64,000 nt of DNA from Megalopta genalis (taxonomy: Eukaryota > Arthropoda > Insecta > Hymenoptera > Halictidae), in contig NW_027476300.1 of assembly GCF_051020955.1 (NCBI RefSeq), forward strand, positions 186,001 to 250,000, written 5' to 3'. Shown piece by piece: positions 26,838 through 39,511 of the stretch (within the stretch, counting starts at the first letter, position 1; the number at the start of each line of letters is the position of its first letter). Under the pieces are notes generated by a model that worked only from the letters and a program-made list of their open reading frames with translations, did not search any database and was not told where the DNA came from. The position numbers were made by a program, and so were the translations under genes.

Positions 26838-27640
26838 GCGGAAGGTTTAGCTTCAAATCAATGCGACACAAATGACTTAGCATCAGATACATGCGATATA
26901 TGTGATATAGCTTCAAATGCAGGATAAACAAAGGAGTTAGGTTCAAATCCATGCAAAACACATGATTAAGCTTCAAATCGATGCGAAGTAGAAGGCTTAG
27001 CTTCAAATCCATGCGAAACCAATGATTTAGCTTCAGATATTTGCGATATAAGTGATATAGCTTCAAATGCAGGGAAATAAACGAGTTAGCTTGAAAACCT
27101 TGCAAAACACATGATTAAGCCTCAAATCAATGCTGTGTGGAAGGTCTAGATTCAAGTCCACGCGAAACAAATGATGTAGCTTCAAACACTTGGGATATAA
27201 GTGATATAGATTCAATTGCAGACGAAACAAACGAGTTAGCTTCAAATCCATGCGAAACACATGAATTAGCTTCAAATCAATGGGAAGTAGAAGCCTTAGC
27301 TTCAAATACATGCGGAACAAATGATTTAGATTCAAACGCTTGGGTTATAAGTGATATAGCTTCATTTGCAGACGCAACAAACGAGCTAGCTTCAACTCCA
27401 TGCAAATCAGATGATTTATATTAAAAATCATGCGAAACACATGGATTAGCTTCAAGTTCGTGCGAAACAAATGATTTAGCCTCAAATCCATGCGAAATAC
27501 ATGTTTTAGCCTTAAATCAATGCGATGTGGCAGGTTTAGCTTCAAATCCAAGCGACAAACATGATTTAGCATCATATACTTGCGATATAAGTGATACAGC
27601 TTCAAATGCAGGGGAAACAAAGGAGCTAGCTTCAAATCCA
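26838..27640 (-). repeat. 800-bp segment duplicated 7.4 kb away (copy 2)
   Basis: This is the partner of 19,421-20,222, with the same orientation and the same private variants. The next 600 bp towards the unique island is not shared with copy 1. Here the segment is preceded by extra repeat cycles at 26,060-26,838, which include a 720-bp repeat (the GCGGAAGGCACAAACGAG variant lies near 25,629 and 26,349). Confidence 0.85.
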
Positions 27641-28236
27641 GGCGAAACACATGATTTAGCTGCAAATCAATGCGATGTAGAAGGTTTAGCTTCAAATCCA
27701 AGCGTAACACATGATTTCGCTTCAAATCATTGCGATGTAAAAGGTATTGGGGTTCAAATCCATGCGAAACAAACGAATTAGCTTCAAACACTTGGGATAT
27801 AAGTGATATAGCAACAAATTCAGGCGAAACTAACGAGTTAGATTCAAATCCGTGCGAAACACATGATCTAGATTCAAATCAATGCGATGTAGAAGGTTTA
27901 GCTTAAAATCCATGCGACACAAGTGATTTAGCTTCAAATAATTGCGATATAAGTGATATAGCTTCAACTGCATGCGAAACAAACGAGTTAGTTTCAAATC
28001 CATGCGAAACACATGATTTAGCTTCAAATCAATCCGAAGTAGAAGGCTTAGCATCAAATCCATGCGAAGCAAATGGTTCAGCTTCAAATATTTGTGATAT
28101 ATATGATTTAGCTTCAACTGCATGCGAAACAATCGAGTTAGCATCAAATCCACGCGAATCACATGATTTAGCTTCAAATTAATGCGAAGTAGAAGGCTTA
28201 GCATCAAGTCCAAACGAATCAAATGGTTTAGCTTCA

Positions 28237-28283
28237 CTTTATAGATAGGTATTGTATACATGTATACAATACTAGTATACATG
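28237..28283. other. Unique AT-rich island at orientation switch J2
   Basis: This is the only stretch in 64 kb that does not align to the 30-bp units. It begins CTTTATAGATAGG and is built of TATACATG and ATTGTA motifs. It separates the end of block II from the start of block III, where the two TTTGAAGCTA strands diverge outwards. It could be a remnant of an insertion, a repair filler at an inversion breakpoint, or a sequence with its own role. Nothing in it codes for a protein of useful length. Confidence 0.85.
28249..28272. repeat. 24-bp perfect palindrome
   Basis: The sequence is its own reverse complement across 24 bases, centred between 28,260 and 28,261. Each half is the 12-mer GTATTGTATACA or its complement. 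A second, shorter perfect palindrome (TATACATGTATA) lies at 28,276-28,287. Together they could form adjacent hairpins or a cruciform. Palindromes of this kind are known to provoke inversion and amplification; a causal role here is inference. Confidence 0.9.
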
Positions 28284-28539
28284 TATATCGCAAGTATTGT
28301 AACTAATTCATCGATTTGAAGCTAACTCGTTTGTTTCCCCTGCATTTGAAGCTATATTACTAATATCGCACTTATCTGAATCTAAGTCATGTGATTCGTT
28401 TGGATTTGAAGCTTACCCTCCACCTTCGCAATTGATTTGAATCTAAATCATCTGTTTCGTATGGAGTTGAAGCTAGCTCGTTTGTTTCGTCTGCATTTGA
28501 AGATAAATAACATATATCGCAAGTATCTGAAGCTAAATC

Positions 28540-29060
28540 ATTTGTTTCGCATGGATTTGAAGCTAACTCGTTTGTTTCCCCTGCATTTCAAGCTATATTA
28601 CTAATATCGCAATTATCTGAAGCTAAATCATGTGATTCGCTTGGATTTGAAGCTTAGCCTTCACCTTCGCAATTGATTCGAAGCTAAATCATTTGTGGCG
28701 CATGGATTTGAAACAATCACGTTTGTTTCTCCTACATTTGAAGCTATATCACTTATATCGCATGTATCTGATGCTATGTCATATGTGTTGCATTGATTTG
28801 AAGCTAAATCTTCCACATCGCATTGGTTTCAAGCTAAACCTTCTACATCGAATTGATTTGAAGCTAAATCATGTGTTTCGTATAGAGTTGAAGCTAGCTC
28901 GTTTGTTTCCCCTGCATTTGAAGCTATATCACATATATCGCAAGTATCTGATGCTAAATCATTTGTTTCGCACAGATTTGAAGCTAAACCTTCCACATCG
29001 CATTGATTTGCAGCTAAGTCATGTGTTTCGCATGGATTTGAAGCTAACTCGTTTGTTTCG
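28540..29060 (+). repeat. Segment shared with 51.77-52.24 kb (copy 1)
   Basis: The rare series GAAGCTTAGCCTTCACCTTC, then CGCAATTGATT (a 31-bp unit), then a unit with TTTGTGGCGCATGG and one with GATGCTATGTCATATGTG, recurs about 23.2 kb away. A diverged repeat of the first part also lies just upstream at about 28,328-28,450. These units follow shortly after the unique island and are among the least typical of block III. Confidence 0.8.
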
Positions 29061-29789
29061 TCTGCACTTGAAGCAATATCACATATATCGCTAGTATCTG
29101 ATGCTAAATCATTTGTTTCGCATGGATTTGAAGCTAAACCTTCAACATCGCTTGGATTTGCAGCTATATCATGTGTTTCGCATGGATTTGCAGCTAACTC
29201 GTTCGTTTCGCCTGCATTTGATGCTATATCACTTATATCGCAAGTATCTAAAGCTAAATCACTTGTTTCGCATGGCTTTGAAGCTAAACCTTCTACATCG
29301 CATTGATATTCAGTTTAATCATGTGTATCGCATGGATTTGAAGCTAACTCGTTTGTTTCGTCTGCATTTGAAGATATATCACTTATATCGCAAGTATCTC
29401 AACCTAAATCATTTGTTTCTTATGGATTTGAAGCTAAACCATCTACCTCGCATTGATTTGAAGCTAAATCATGTGTATCGCATGGATTTTTAATCTAACT
29501 CGTTTGGTTAGTCTGCATTTGAATCTATATGATTTCTATCCCAAGTGTTTGCAGCTAAATCATTTGTTTCGCATGGAATTGATGCTAACTTGTTTGTTTC
29601 GTCTGCATTTGAAGCTATGCCACTTCTATCGCAAGTATCTGAAGCTGAATTATTGGTTTCGCATGGATTTGAAGCTAAACCTTCTACATCCCATTGATTC
29701 GAAGCTAAATCATTTGCTTCGCATAGATTTGAAGCTAACTCAATTGTTTCGTATGTATTTGAAGATATATCACTTATATCGCAAGTATC

Positions 29790-31680
29790 TGAACCTAAAT
29801 CATTTGTTTGTTATGGATTTGAAGCTAAGCCTTCTACCTCGCATTGATTCGAAGCTAAATCATTTGTTTCGCATGGATGTGAAGCTAAACCTCCTACATC
29901 GCATTGATATGAAGCTAAATCATGTGATTCGCTTGGATTGGAAGCTAAGTCGTTTATTTCGTCTGCATTTGAAGGTCTATCACTTATATCGCAAGTATCC
30001 GAAGCTAAATCATTTGTGTCTCATGGATTTGAAGCTAAACCTTCTACATCGCATAGATTTGAAGCTAAATCATGTGTTTCGCATGGATTTGCAGCTAGCT
30101 CGTTCGTTTAGCCTGCATTTGATGCTATATCACTTATATCGTAAGTATCTGAAGCTAAATCATTTGTTTCGCACGGATTTGAAGCTATATCACTTATATC
30201 CCAAGTGTTTGAAGCTAAATCATTCGTTTCGCTTGGATTTGAAGCTAACTCGTTTGTTTCGTCTGCACTTGAAGCAATATCACATATATCGCTAGTATCT
30301 GAAGCTAAATCATTTGTTTCGCATGGATTTGAAGCTGAGCCTTCTACATCGCATTGATTTGAAGCTTTATCATGCGTGTCGCATGGAGTTGAAGCTAGCT
30401 CGTTTGTTTCGTCTGCATTTGAACGTATATCGCTTATAACGCAATTATCTGAAGATAAATCATTTGTTCCGCATGGATTTGAAGCTAAGCCTTCTACTTC
30501 GCATTGATTTGAAGCTAAATCATGCGTATCGCATGCATTTTGAAGCTAACTCGTTTGATTCGTCTCCATTTGAAGCTATATCACTTATATCCCGAGTGTT
30601 TGATGCTAAATCATTTGTTTCGCATGGATTTGTAGCTAAACCTTCTACATCGCATAGATTTGAAGCTAAATCATGTGTTTCGCTTGGATGTGAAGTTAAC
30701 TCGTTTGTTTCGTCTGCATTTGAAGCTATATCACATATATCCCAAGTGTTTGAAGCTGAATCATTTGTTTCGCATGAATTTGAAGCTAAACCTTCTACAT
30801 CGCATTGATTTGAAGCTTAATCATTTGTTTCGCATGGATTTGAAGCTAACTCGTTTGTTTCGTCTGCATTTGGAGGTATATCACTTATATCGCAAGTATC
30901 TGAAACTAAATCATATGTGTCGCATGGATTTGATGCTAAACCTTCTACATCGCATAGATTTGAAGCTAAATCATGTGTTTCGCATGGATTTGCAGCTAAC
31001 TCGTTCGTTTAGCCTGCATTTGATGCTATATCACTTATATCGTAAGTATCTGAAGCTAAATCATTTGTGTCGCATGGATTTGAAGCACAACCATCTACAT
31101 CGCATTGATTTGAAGCTAAATCATGTGTTTAGCTTGAATTTGAAACCAAACCTTCTACTTCGCTTCGATTTGCAGCTAATTCATGTGTTTCGCATGGATT
31201 TGAAGCTAACTCTTTTGTTTCGTTTGCACTTAAAGCAATATCACGTATATCGCTAGTATCTGAAGCTAAATCATTTGTTTCGCATGGATTTGAAGCTAAA
31301 CCTTCAACATCGCTTTGATTTGCAGCTATATCATGTGTTTCGCATGGATTTGCAGCTAACTCGTTCGTTTCGCCTGCATTTGATGCTATATCACTTATAT
31401 CGCAAGTATCTGAAGCTAAATCATTTGTTTCGCATGGATTTGAAGCTAAACCTTCTACATCGCATGGACTTGAAGCTAACTCGTTTGTTTCGCATACAGC
31501 TGAAGCTATATCACACATATCCCAAGTGTTTGCAGCTCTATCATTTGTTTCGCATGGATTTGAAGCTAAACCATCTAAATCGCATGAATTTTAAGCTAAA
31601 TCATGTGTTCCGCTTGGATTTGAAGCTAACTCGTTTGTTTCGTCTGCACTTAAAGCAATATCACATATATCGCTAGTATC
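29790..31680 (+). repeat. 1,891-bp repeat, copy 1 of 3
   Basis: The copy starts at a junction in GTATCTGAACCTAAATC and is marked at its start by TTTGTTTGTTATGG (29,804). The same marker occurs at 31,695 and 33,586, exactly 1,891 bp apart each time. The length is 63 units plus one base, the extra base coming from the 31-bp insertion unit near 30,540. It differs from copy 2 by rare single bases, for example GATATGAAGC for GATTTGAAGC near 29,909. Confidence 0.9.
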
Positions 31681-33571
31681 TGAACCTAAATCATTTGTTT
31701 GTTATGGATTTGAAGCTAAGCCTTCTACCTCGCATTGATTCGAAGCTAAATCATTTGTTTCGCATGGATGTGAAGCTAAACCTCCTACATCGCATTGATT
31801 TGAAGCTAAATCATGTGATTCGCTTGGATTGGAAGCTAAGTCGTTTATTTCGTCTGCATTTGAAGGTCTATCACTTATATCGCAAGTATCCGAAGCTAAA
31901 TCATTTGTGTCTCATGGATTTGAAGCTAAACCTTCTACATCGCATAGATTTGAAGCTAAATCATGTGTTTCGCATGGATTTGCAGCTAGCTCGTTCGTTT
32001 AGCCTGCATTTGATGCTATATCACTTATATCGTAAGTATCTGAAGCTAAATCATTTGTTTCGCACGGATTTGAAGCTATATCACTTATATCCCAAGTGTT
32101 TGAAGCTAAATCATTCGTTTCGCTTGGATTTGAAGCTAACTCGTTTGTTTCGTCTGCACTTGAAGCAATATCACATATATCGCTAGTATCTGAAGCTAAA
32201 TCATTTGTTTCGCATGGATTTGAAGCTGAGCCTTCTACATCGCATTGATTTGAAGCTTTATCATGCGTGTCGCATGGAGTTGAAGCTAGCTCGTTTGTTT
32301 CGTCTGCATTTGAACGTATATCGCTTATAACGCAATTATCTGAAGATAAATCATTTGTTCCGCATGGATTTGAAGCTAAGCCTTCTACTTCGCATTGATT
32401 TGAAGCTAAATCATGCGTATCGCATGCATTTTGAAGCTAACTCGTTTGATTCGTCTCCATTTGAAGCTATATCACTTATATCCCGAGTGTTTGATGCTAA
32501 ATCATTTGTTTCGCATGGATTTGTAGCTAAACCTTCTACATCGCATAGATTTGAAGCTAAATCATGTGTTTCGCTTGGATGTGAAGTTAACTCGTTTGTT
32601 TCGTCTGCATTTGAAGCTATATCACATATATCCCAAGTGTTTGAAGCTGAATCATTTGTTTCGCATGAATTTGAAGCTAAACCTTCTACATCGCATTGAT
32701 TTGAAGCTTAATCATTTGTTTCGCATGGATTTGAAGCTAACTCGTTTGTTTCGTCTGCATTTGGAGGTATATCACTTATATCGCAAGTATCTGAAACTAA
32801 ATCATATGTGTCGCATGGATTTGATGCTAAACCTTCTACATCGCATAGATTTGAAGCTAAATCATGTGTTTCGCATGGATTTGCAGCTAACTCGTTCGTT
32901 TAGCCTGCATTTGATGCTATATCACTTATATCGTAAGTATCTGAAGCTAAATCATTTGTGTCGCATGGATTTGAAGCACAACCATCTACATCGCATTGAT
33001 TTGAAGCTAAATCATGTGTTTAGCTTGAATTTGAAACCAAACCTTCTACTTCGCTTCGATTTGCAGCTAATTCATGTGTTTCGCATGGATTTGAAGCTAA
33101 CTCTTTTGTTTCGTTTGCACTTAAAGCAATATCACGTATATCGCTAGTATCTGAAGCTAAATCATTTGTTTCGCATGGATTTGAAGCTAAACCTTCAACA
33201 TCGCTTTGATTTGCAGCTATATCATGTGTTTCGCATGGATTTGCAGCTAACTCGTTCGTTTCGCCTGCATTTGATGCTATATCACTTATATCGCAAGTAT
33301 CTGAAGCTAAATCATTTGTTTCGCATGGATTTGAAGCTAAACCTTCTACATCGCATGGACTTGAAGCTAACTCGTTTGTTTCGCATACAGCTGAAGCTAT
33401 ATCACACATATCCCAAGTGTTTGCAGCTCTATCATTTGTTTCGCATGGATTTGAAGCTAAACCATCTAAATCGCATGAATTTTAAGCTAAATCATGTGTT
33501 CCGCTTGGATTTGAAGCTAACTCGTTTGTTTCGTCTGCACTTAAAGCAATATCACATATATCGCTAGTATC
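31681..33571 (+). repeat. 1,891-bp repeat, copy 2 of 3
   Basis: All landmarks of copy 1 recur at +1,891: the TTTGTTTGTTATGG start, the GCATGCATTTTGAAGC insertion unit near 32,431 and the TTTAGCTTGAATTTGAAACC unit near 33,030. It joins copy 1 at an E-type end ATCGCTAGTA followed directly by GTATCTGAACC, which marks the recombination junction. Confidence 0.92.
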
Positions 33572-35461
33572 TGAACCTAAATCATTTGTTTGTTATGGAT
33601 TTGAAGCTAAGCCTTCTACCTCGCATTGATTCGAAGCTAAATCATTTGTTTCGCATGGATGTGAAGCTAAACCTCCTACATCGCATTGATTTGAAGCTAA
33701 ATCATGTGATTCGCTTGGATTGGAAGCTAAGTCGTTTATTTCGTCTGCATTTGAAGGTCTATCACTTATATCGCAAGTATCCGAAGCTAAATCGTTTGTG
33801 TCTCATGGATTTGAAGCTAAACCTTCTACATCGCATAGATTTGAAGCTAAATCATGTGTTTCGCATGGATTTGCAGCTAGCTCGTTCGTTTAGCCTGCAT
33901 TTGATGCTATATCACTTATATCGTAAGTATCTGAAGCTAAATCATTTGTTTCGCACGGATTTGAAGCTATATCACTTATATCCCAAGTGTTTGAAGCTAA
34001 ATCATTCGTTTCGCTTGGATTTGAAGCTAACTCGTTTGTTTCGTCTGCACTTGAAGCAATATCACATATATCGCTAGTATCTGAAGCTAAATCATTTGTT
34101 TCGCATGGATTTGAAGCTGAGCCTTCTACATCGCATTGATTTGAAGCTTTATCATGCGTGTCGCATGGAGTTGAAGCTAGCTCGTTTGTTTCGTCTGCAT
34201 TTGAACGTATATCGCTTATAACGCAATTATCTGAAGATAAATCATTTGTTCCGCATGGATTTGAAGCTAAGCCTTCTACTTCGCATTGATTTGAAGCTAA
34301 ATCATGCGTATCGCATGCATTTTGAAGCTAACTCGTTTGATTCGTCTCCATTTGAAGCTATATCACTTATATCCCGATTGTTGATGCTAAATCATTTGTT
34401 TCGCATGGATTTGTAGCTAAACCTTCTACATCGCATTGATTTGAAGCTAAATCATGTGTTTCGCTTGGATGTGAAGTTAACTCGTTTGTTTCGTCTGCAT
34501 TTGAAGCTATATCACATATATCCCAAGTGTTTGAAGCTGAATCATTTGTTTCGCATGAATTTGAAGCTAAACCTTCTACATCGCATTGATTTGAAGCTTA
34601 ATCATTTGTTTCGCATGGATTTGAAGCTAACTCGTTTGTTTCGTCTGCATTTGGAGGTATATCACTTATATCGCAAGTATCTGAAACTAAATCATATGTG
34701 TCGCATCGATTTGAAGCTAAACCTTCTACATCGCATAGATTTGAAGCTAAATCATGTGTTTCGCATGGATTTGCAGCTAACTCGTTCGTTTAGCCTGCAT
34801 TTGATGCTATATCACTTATATCGTAAGTATCTGAAGCTAAATCATTTGTGTCGCATGGATTTGAAGCACAACCTTCTACATCGCATTGATTTGAAGCTAA
34901 ATCATGTGTTTAGCTTGAATTTGAAACCAAACCTTCTACTTCGCTTCGATTTGCAGCTAATTCATGTGTTTCGCATGGATTTGAAGCTAACTCTTTTGTT
35001 TCGTTTGCACTTAAAGCAATATCACGTATATCGCTAGTATCTGAAGCTAAATCATTTGTTTCGCATGGATTTGAAGCTAAACCTTCAACATCGCTTTGAT
35101 TTGCAGCTATATCATGTGTTTCGCATGGATTTGCAGCTAACTCGTTCGTTTCGCCTGCATTTGATGCTATATCACTTATATCGCAAGTATCTGAAGCTAA
35201 ATCATTTGTTTCGCATGGATTTGAAGCTAAACCTTCTACATCGCATGGACTTGAAGCTAACTCGTTTGTTTCGCATACAGCTGAAGCTATATCATACATA
35301 TCCCAAGTGTTTGCAGCTCTATCATTTGTTTCGCATGGATTTGAAGCTAAACCATCTAAATCGCATGAATTTTAAGCTAAATCATGTGTTCCGCTTGGAA
35401 TTGAAGCTAACTCGTTTGTTTCGTCTGCACTTAAAGCAATATCACATATATCGCTAGTATC
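33572..35461 (+). repeat. 1,891-bp repeat, copy 3 of 3 (1,890 bp)
   Basis: This matches copy 2 except for a few substitutions (for example AAATCGTTTG for AAATCATTTG near 33,793) and one deleted base in CCCGATTGTTGATGC near 34,378. Its second half is also the first part of the 5-kb unit, so the 1,891-bp and 5-kb series overlap and share ancestry. Confidence 0.9.
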
Positions 35462-38400
35462 TGAAGCTAAATCATTTGTTTCGCATGGATTTGAAGCTAA
35501 AACTTCAACATCGCTTTGATTTGCAGCTATATCATGTGTTTCGCATGGATTTGCAGCTAACTCGTTCGTTTCGCCTGCATTTGATGCTATATCACTTATA
35601 TCGCAAGTATCTGAAGCTAAATCATTTGTTTCGAATGGATTTGAAGCCAAACCTTCTATATCGCATTGATTTGATGTTAAATCATGTGTTTTGCATGGAT
35701 TTGAAGCTAACTCGTTTGTTTCCCTTGCATTTGAAGCTATATCACTTATATCGCAAGTATCTGATGCTAAGTCATTTATTTCGCATGGATTTGAAGCTAA
35801 CTCGTTTGTTTGGCCTGCAGTTGAATCTATATCACTTATATCGCAAGTATTTGAAGCAAAATCATTTGTTCCGCATCGATTTGAAGCTAAGCCTTCTACT
35901 TCGAATTGATTTGAAGCTAAATCATTTGTTTCGCTTGGATGTGAAGCTAGCTCGTTTGTTTCGTCTGCATTTGAAGCTATATCACTTATATCCCAAGTGT
36001 GTGAAGCTACATCATTTGTTTCGCTTGGATTTAAAGCTAAACGATCTACATCGCATTGATTTGAAGCTAAATCATGTGTTTTGCATGCATTTGAAGCTAA
36101 CTCGTTTGTTTCCCCAGCATTTGAAGCTATATCACTTATATCGCAAGTTCATGTGCTAAATCATGTGTTTCGCTTTGACTTGAAGCTATACCTTCTACAT
36201 CGCATTGATTTGCAGCTAAATTATGTGTTTCGCATGGATTTGAATCTTACTCGTTTGTTTCGCCTGCATTTGAAGCTATATCAGTTATATCGCAAGCATG
36301 TGAAGCTAAATCATTTGTTCCGCATGGATTTGAAGCTAAGCCTTCTACATCGCATTGATTTGAAGCTTAATCATGTGTGTCGCATGGAGTTGAAGCCAGC
36401 TCGTTTGTTTCGTCTGCATTTGAACGTATATCGCTTATAACGCATTTATCTGAAGATAAATCTTTTGTTCCGCATGGATTTGAAGCTAAGCCTTCTACTT
36501 CGCATTGATTTGAAGCTAAATCATGTGTATCGCATGCATTTTGAAGCTAACTCGTTTGATTCGTCTGCATTTGAAGCTATATCACTTATATCCCGAGTGT
36601 TTGATGCTAAATCATTTGTTTCGCATGGATTTGTATCTAAACCTTCTACATCGCATTGATTTGATGCTAAATCATGTGTTTCGCTTGGATGTGAAGCTAA
36701 CTCATTTGTTTCGTCTGCATTTGAAGCTATATCACTTATATCCCAAGTGTTTGAAGCTAAATCATTTGTTTCGCATGAATTTGAAGCTAAACCTTCTACA
36801 TCGCATTGATTTGAAGCTTAATCATGTGTTTCACATGGATTTGAAGCTAATTCGTTTCTATCCCCTGCATTTGAAGCTATATCATTTATATCGCAAGTAT
36901 CTGATACTAAATCATTTGTTTCGCATGGATTTGAAGCTAAACCTTCTACATCGCATTGCTTTGCATCTAAATGATGTTTTTTGCAAGGATTTGAACTAAC
37001 TCGTTTGTTTCGTCTGCATTTGAAGCTATATCACTTATATCGCAAGTGTTTGAAGCTAAATCATTTGTTTAGCATGGATTTGAAGCTAAACCTTATACAT
37101 CGCATGGACTTGAAGCTAACTCGTTTGTTTCGCATGCAGCTGAAACTATATCACCCATATCCCAAGTGTTTGCAGCTCTATCATTTGTTTCGCATGGCTT
37201 TGAAGCTAAACCTTCTACATCGCATTGATATTCAGTTTAATCATGTGTATCGCATGGATTTGAAGCTAACTCGTTTGTTTCGTCTGCATTTGAAGATATA
37301 TCACTTATATCGCAAGTATCTCAACCTAAATCATTTGTTTCTTATGGATTTGAAGCTAAGCCTTCTACCTCGCATTGATTCGAAGCTAAATCATTTGTTT
37401 CGCATGGATGTGAAGCTAAACCTCCTACATCGCATTGATTTGAAGCTAAATCATATGATTCGCTTGGATTGGAAGCTAAGTCGTATATTTCGTCTGCATT
37501 TGAAGGTCTATCACTTATATCGCAAGTATCCGAAGCTAAATCATTTGTGTCTCATGGATTTGAAGCTAAACCTTCTACATCGCATAGATTTGAAGCTAAA
37601 TCATGTGTTTCGCATGGATTTGCAGCTAGCTCGTTCGTTTAGCCTGCATTTGATGCTATATCACTTATATCGTAAGTATCTGAAGCTAAATCATTTGTTT
37701 CGCACGGATTTGAAGCTATATCACTTATATCCCAAGTGTTTGAAGCTAAATCATTCGTTTCGCTTGGATTTGAAGCTAACTCGTTTGTTTCGTCTGCACT
37801 TGAAGCAATATCACACATATCGCTAGTATCTGAAACTAAATCATTTGTTTAGCATGGATTTGAAGCTAAACCTTATACATCGCATGGACTTGAAGCTAAC
37901 TCGTTTGTTTCGCATGCAGCTGAAACTATATCACCCATATCCCAAGTGTTTGCAGCTCTATCATTTGTTTCGCATGGCTTTGAAGCTAAACCTTCTACAT
38001 CGCATTGATATTCAGTTTAATCATGTGTATCGCATGGATTTGAAGCTAACTCGTTTGTTTCGTCTGCATTTGAAGATATATCACTTATATCGCAAGTATC
38101 TCAACCTAAATTATTTGTTTCTTATGGATTTGAAGCTAAACCATCTACCTCGCATTGATTTGAAGCTAAATCATGTGTATCGCATGGATTTTTAATCTAA
38201 CTCGTTTGGTTAGTCTGCATTTGAATCTATATGATTTCTATCCCAAGTGTTTGCAGCTAAATCATTTGTTTCGCATGGAATTGATGCTAACTTGTTTGTT
38301 TCGTCTGCATTTGAAGCTATGCCACTTCTATCGCAAGTATCTGAAGCTGAATTATTGGTTTCGCATGGATTTGAAGCTAAACCTTCTACATCCCATTGAT

Positions 38401-39511
38401 TCGAAGCTAAATCATTTGCTTCGCATAGATTTGAAGCTAACTCAATTGTTTCGTCTGTATTTGAAGATATATCACTTATATCGCAAGTATCTGAACCTAA
38501 ATCATTTGTTTGTTATGGATTTGAAGCTAAGCCTTCTACGTCGCATTGATTCGAAGCTAAATCATTTGTTTCGCATGGATGTGAAGCTAAACCTCCTACA
38601 TCGCATTGATTTGAAGCTAAATCATGTGATTCGCTTGGATTGGAAGCTAAGTCGTTTATTTCGTCTGCATTTGAAGGTCTATCACTTATATCGCAAGTAT
38701 CCGAAGCTAAATCATTTGTGTCTCATGGATTTGAAGCTAAACCTTCTACATCGCATAGATTTGAAGCTAAATCATGTGTTTCGCATGGATTTGCAGCTAG
38801 CTCGTTCGTTTAGCCTGCATTTGATGCTATATCACTTATATCGTAAGTATCTGAAGCTAAATCATTTGTTTCGCACGGATTTGAAGCTATATCACTTATA
38901 TCCCAAGTGTTTGAAGCTAAATCATTCGTTTCGCTTGGATTTGAAGCTAACTCGTTTGTTTCGTCTGCACTTGAAGCAATATCACATATATCGCTAGTAT
39001 CTGAAGCTAAATCATTTTTTTCGCACGGATTTGAAGCTATATCACTTATATCCCAAGTGTTTGAAGCTAAATCATTCGTTTCGCTTGGATTTGAAGCTAA
39101 CTCGTTTGTTTCGTCTGCACTTGAAGCAATATCACATATATCGCTAGTATCTGAAGCTAAATCATTTTTTTCGCATGGATTTGAAGCTGAGCCTTCTACA
39201 TCGCATTGATTTGAAGCTTTATCATGCGTGTCGCATGGAGTTGAAGCTAGCTCGTTTGTTTCGTCTGCATTTGAACGTATATCGCTTATAACGCAATTAT
39301 CTGAAGATAAATCATTTGTTCCGCATGGATTTGAAGCTAAGCCTTCTACTTCGCATTGATTTGAAGCTAAATCATGTGTATCGCATGCATTTTGAAGCTA
39401 ACTCGTTTGATTCGTCTCCATTTGAAGCTATATCACTTATATCCCGAGTGTTTGATGCTAAATCATTTGTTTCGCATGGATTTGTAGCTAAACCTTCTAC
39501 ATCGCATTGAT
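34441..39511 (+). repeat. 5-kb higher-order repeat, copy 1 (5,071 bp)
   Basis: Landmark spacing from 34,441 to 39,512 is 5,071 bp. Compared with copy 2 it retains about 449 bp near 36.0-36.5 kb that copy 2 lacks. It also lacks about 391 bp that copy 2 has near 42-43 kb. An internal tandem duplication (39,001-39,160 repeats 38,841-39,000) is shared with later copies. Confidence 0.85.

Larger units (their letters stand above)
14637..28236 (-). repeat. Orientation block II of the array (inverted)
   Basis: Units here read as the reverse complement of block I, with the plus strand showing TAGCTTCAAA-type starts. The order is E-D-C-B-A on plus, as expected for simple inversion. Copies are on the whole more diverged from one another than in the 30-51 kb region, with many private substitutions and small indels. 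Shorter-scale amplifications (300, 360, 390, 450, 720 and 901 bp) occur inside. The block ends at GCTTCA (28,231-28,236), after which non-repeat sequence begins. Confidence 0.92.

Noticed and set aside
28249..28287. Rho-independent terminator, operator or replication origin
   Set aside because: The palindrome has no loop, no following T-run and no adjacent gene. A palindrome alone does not support any of these.
14631..28297. Mobile element with inverted ends bounded by the two switches
   Set aside because: Both flanks and the interior are the same satellite. There are no target-site duplications, terminal inverted repeats or transposase.
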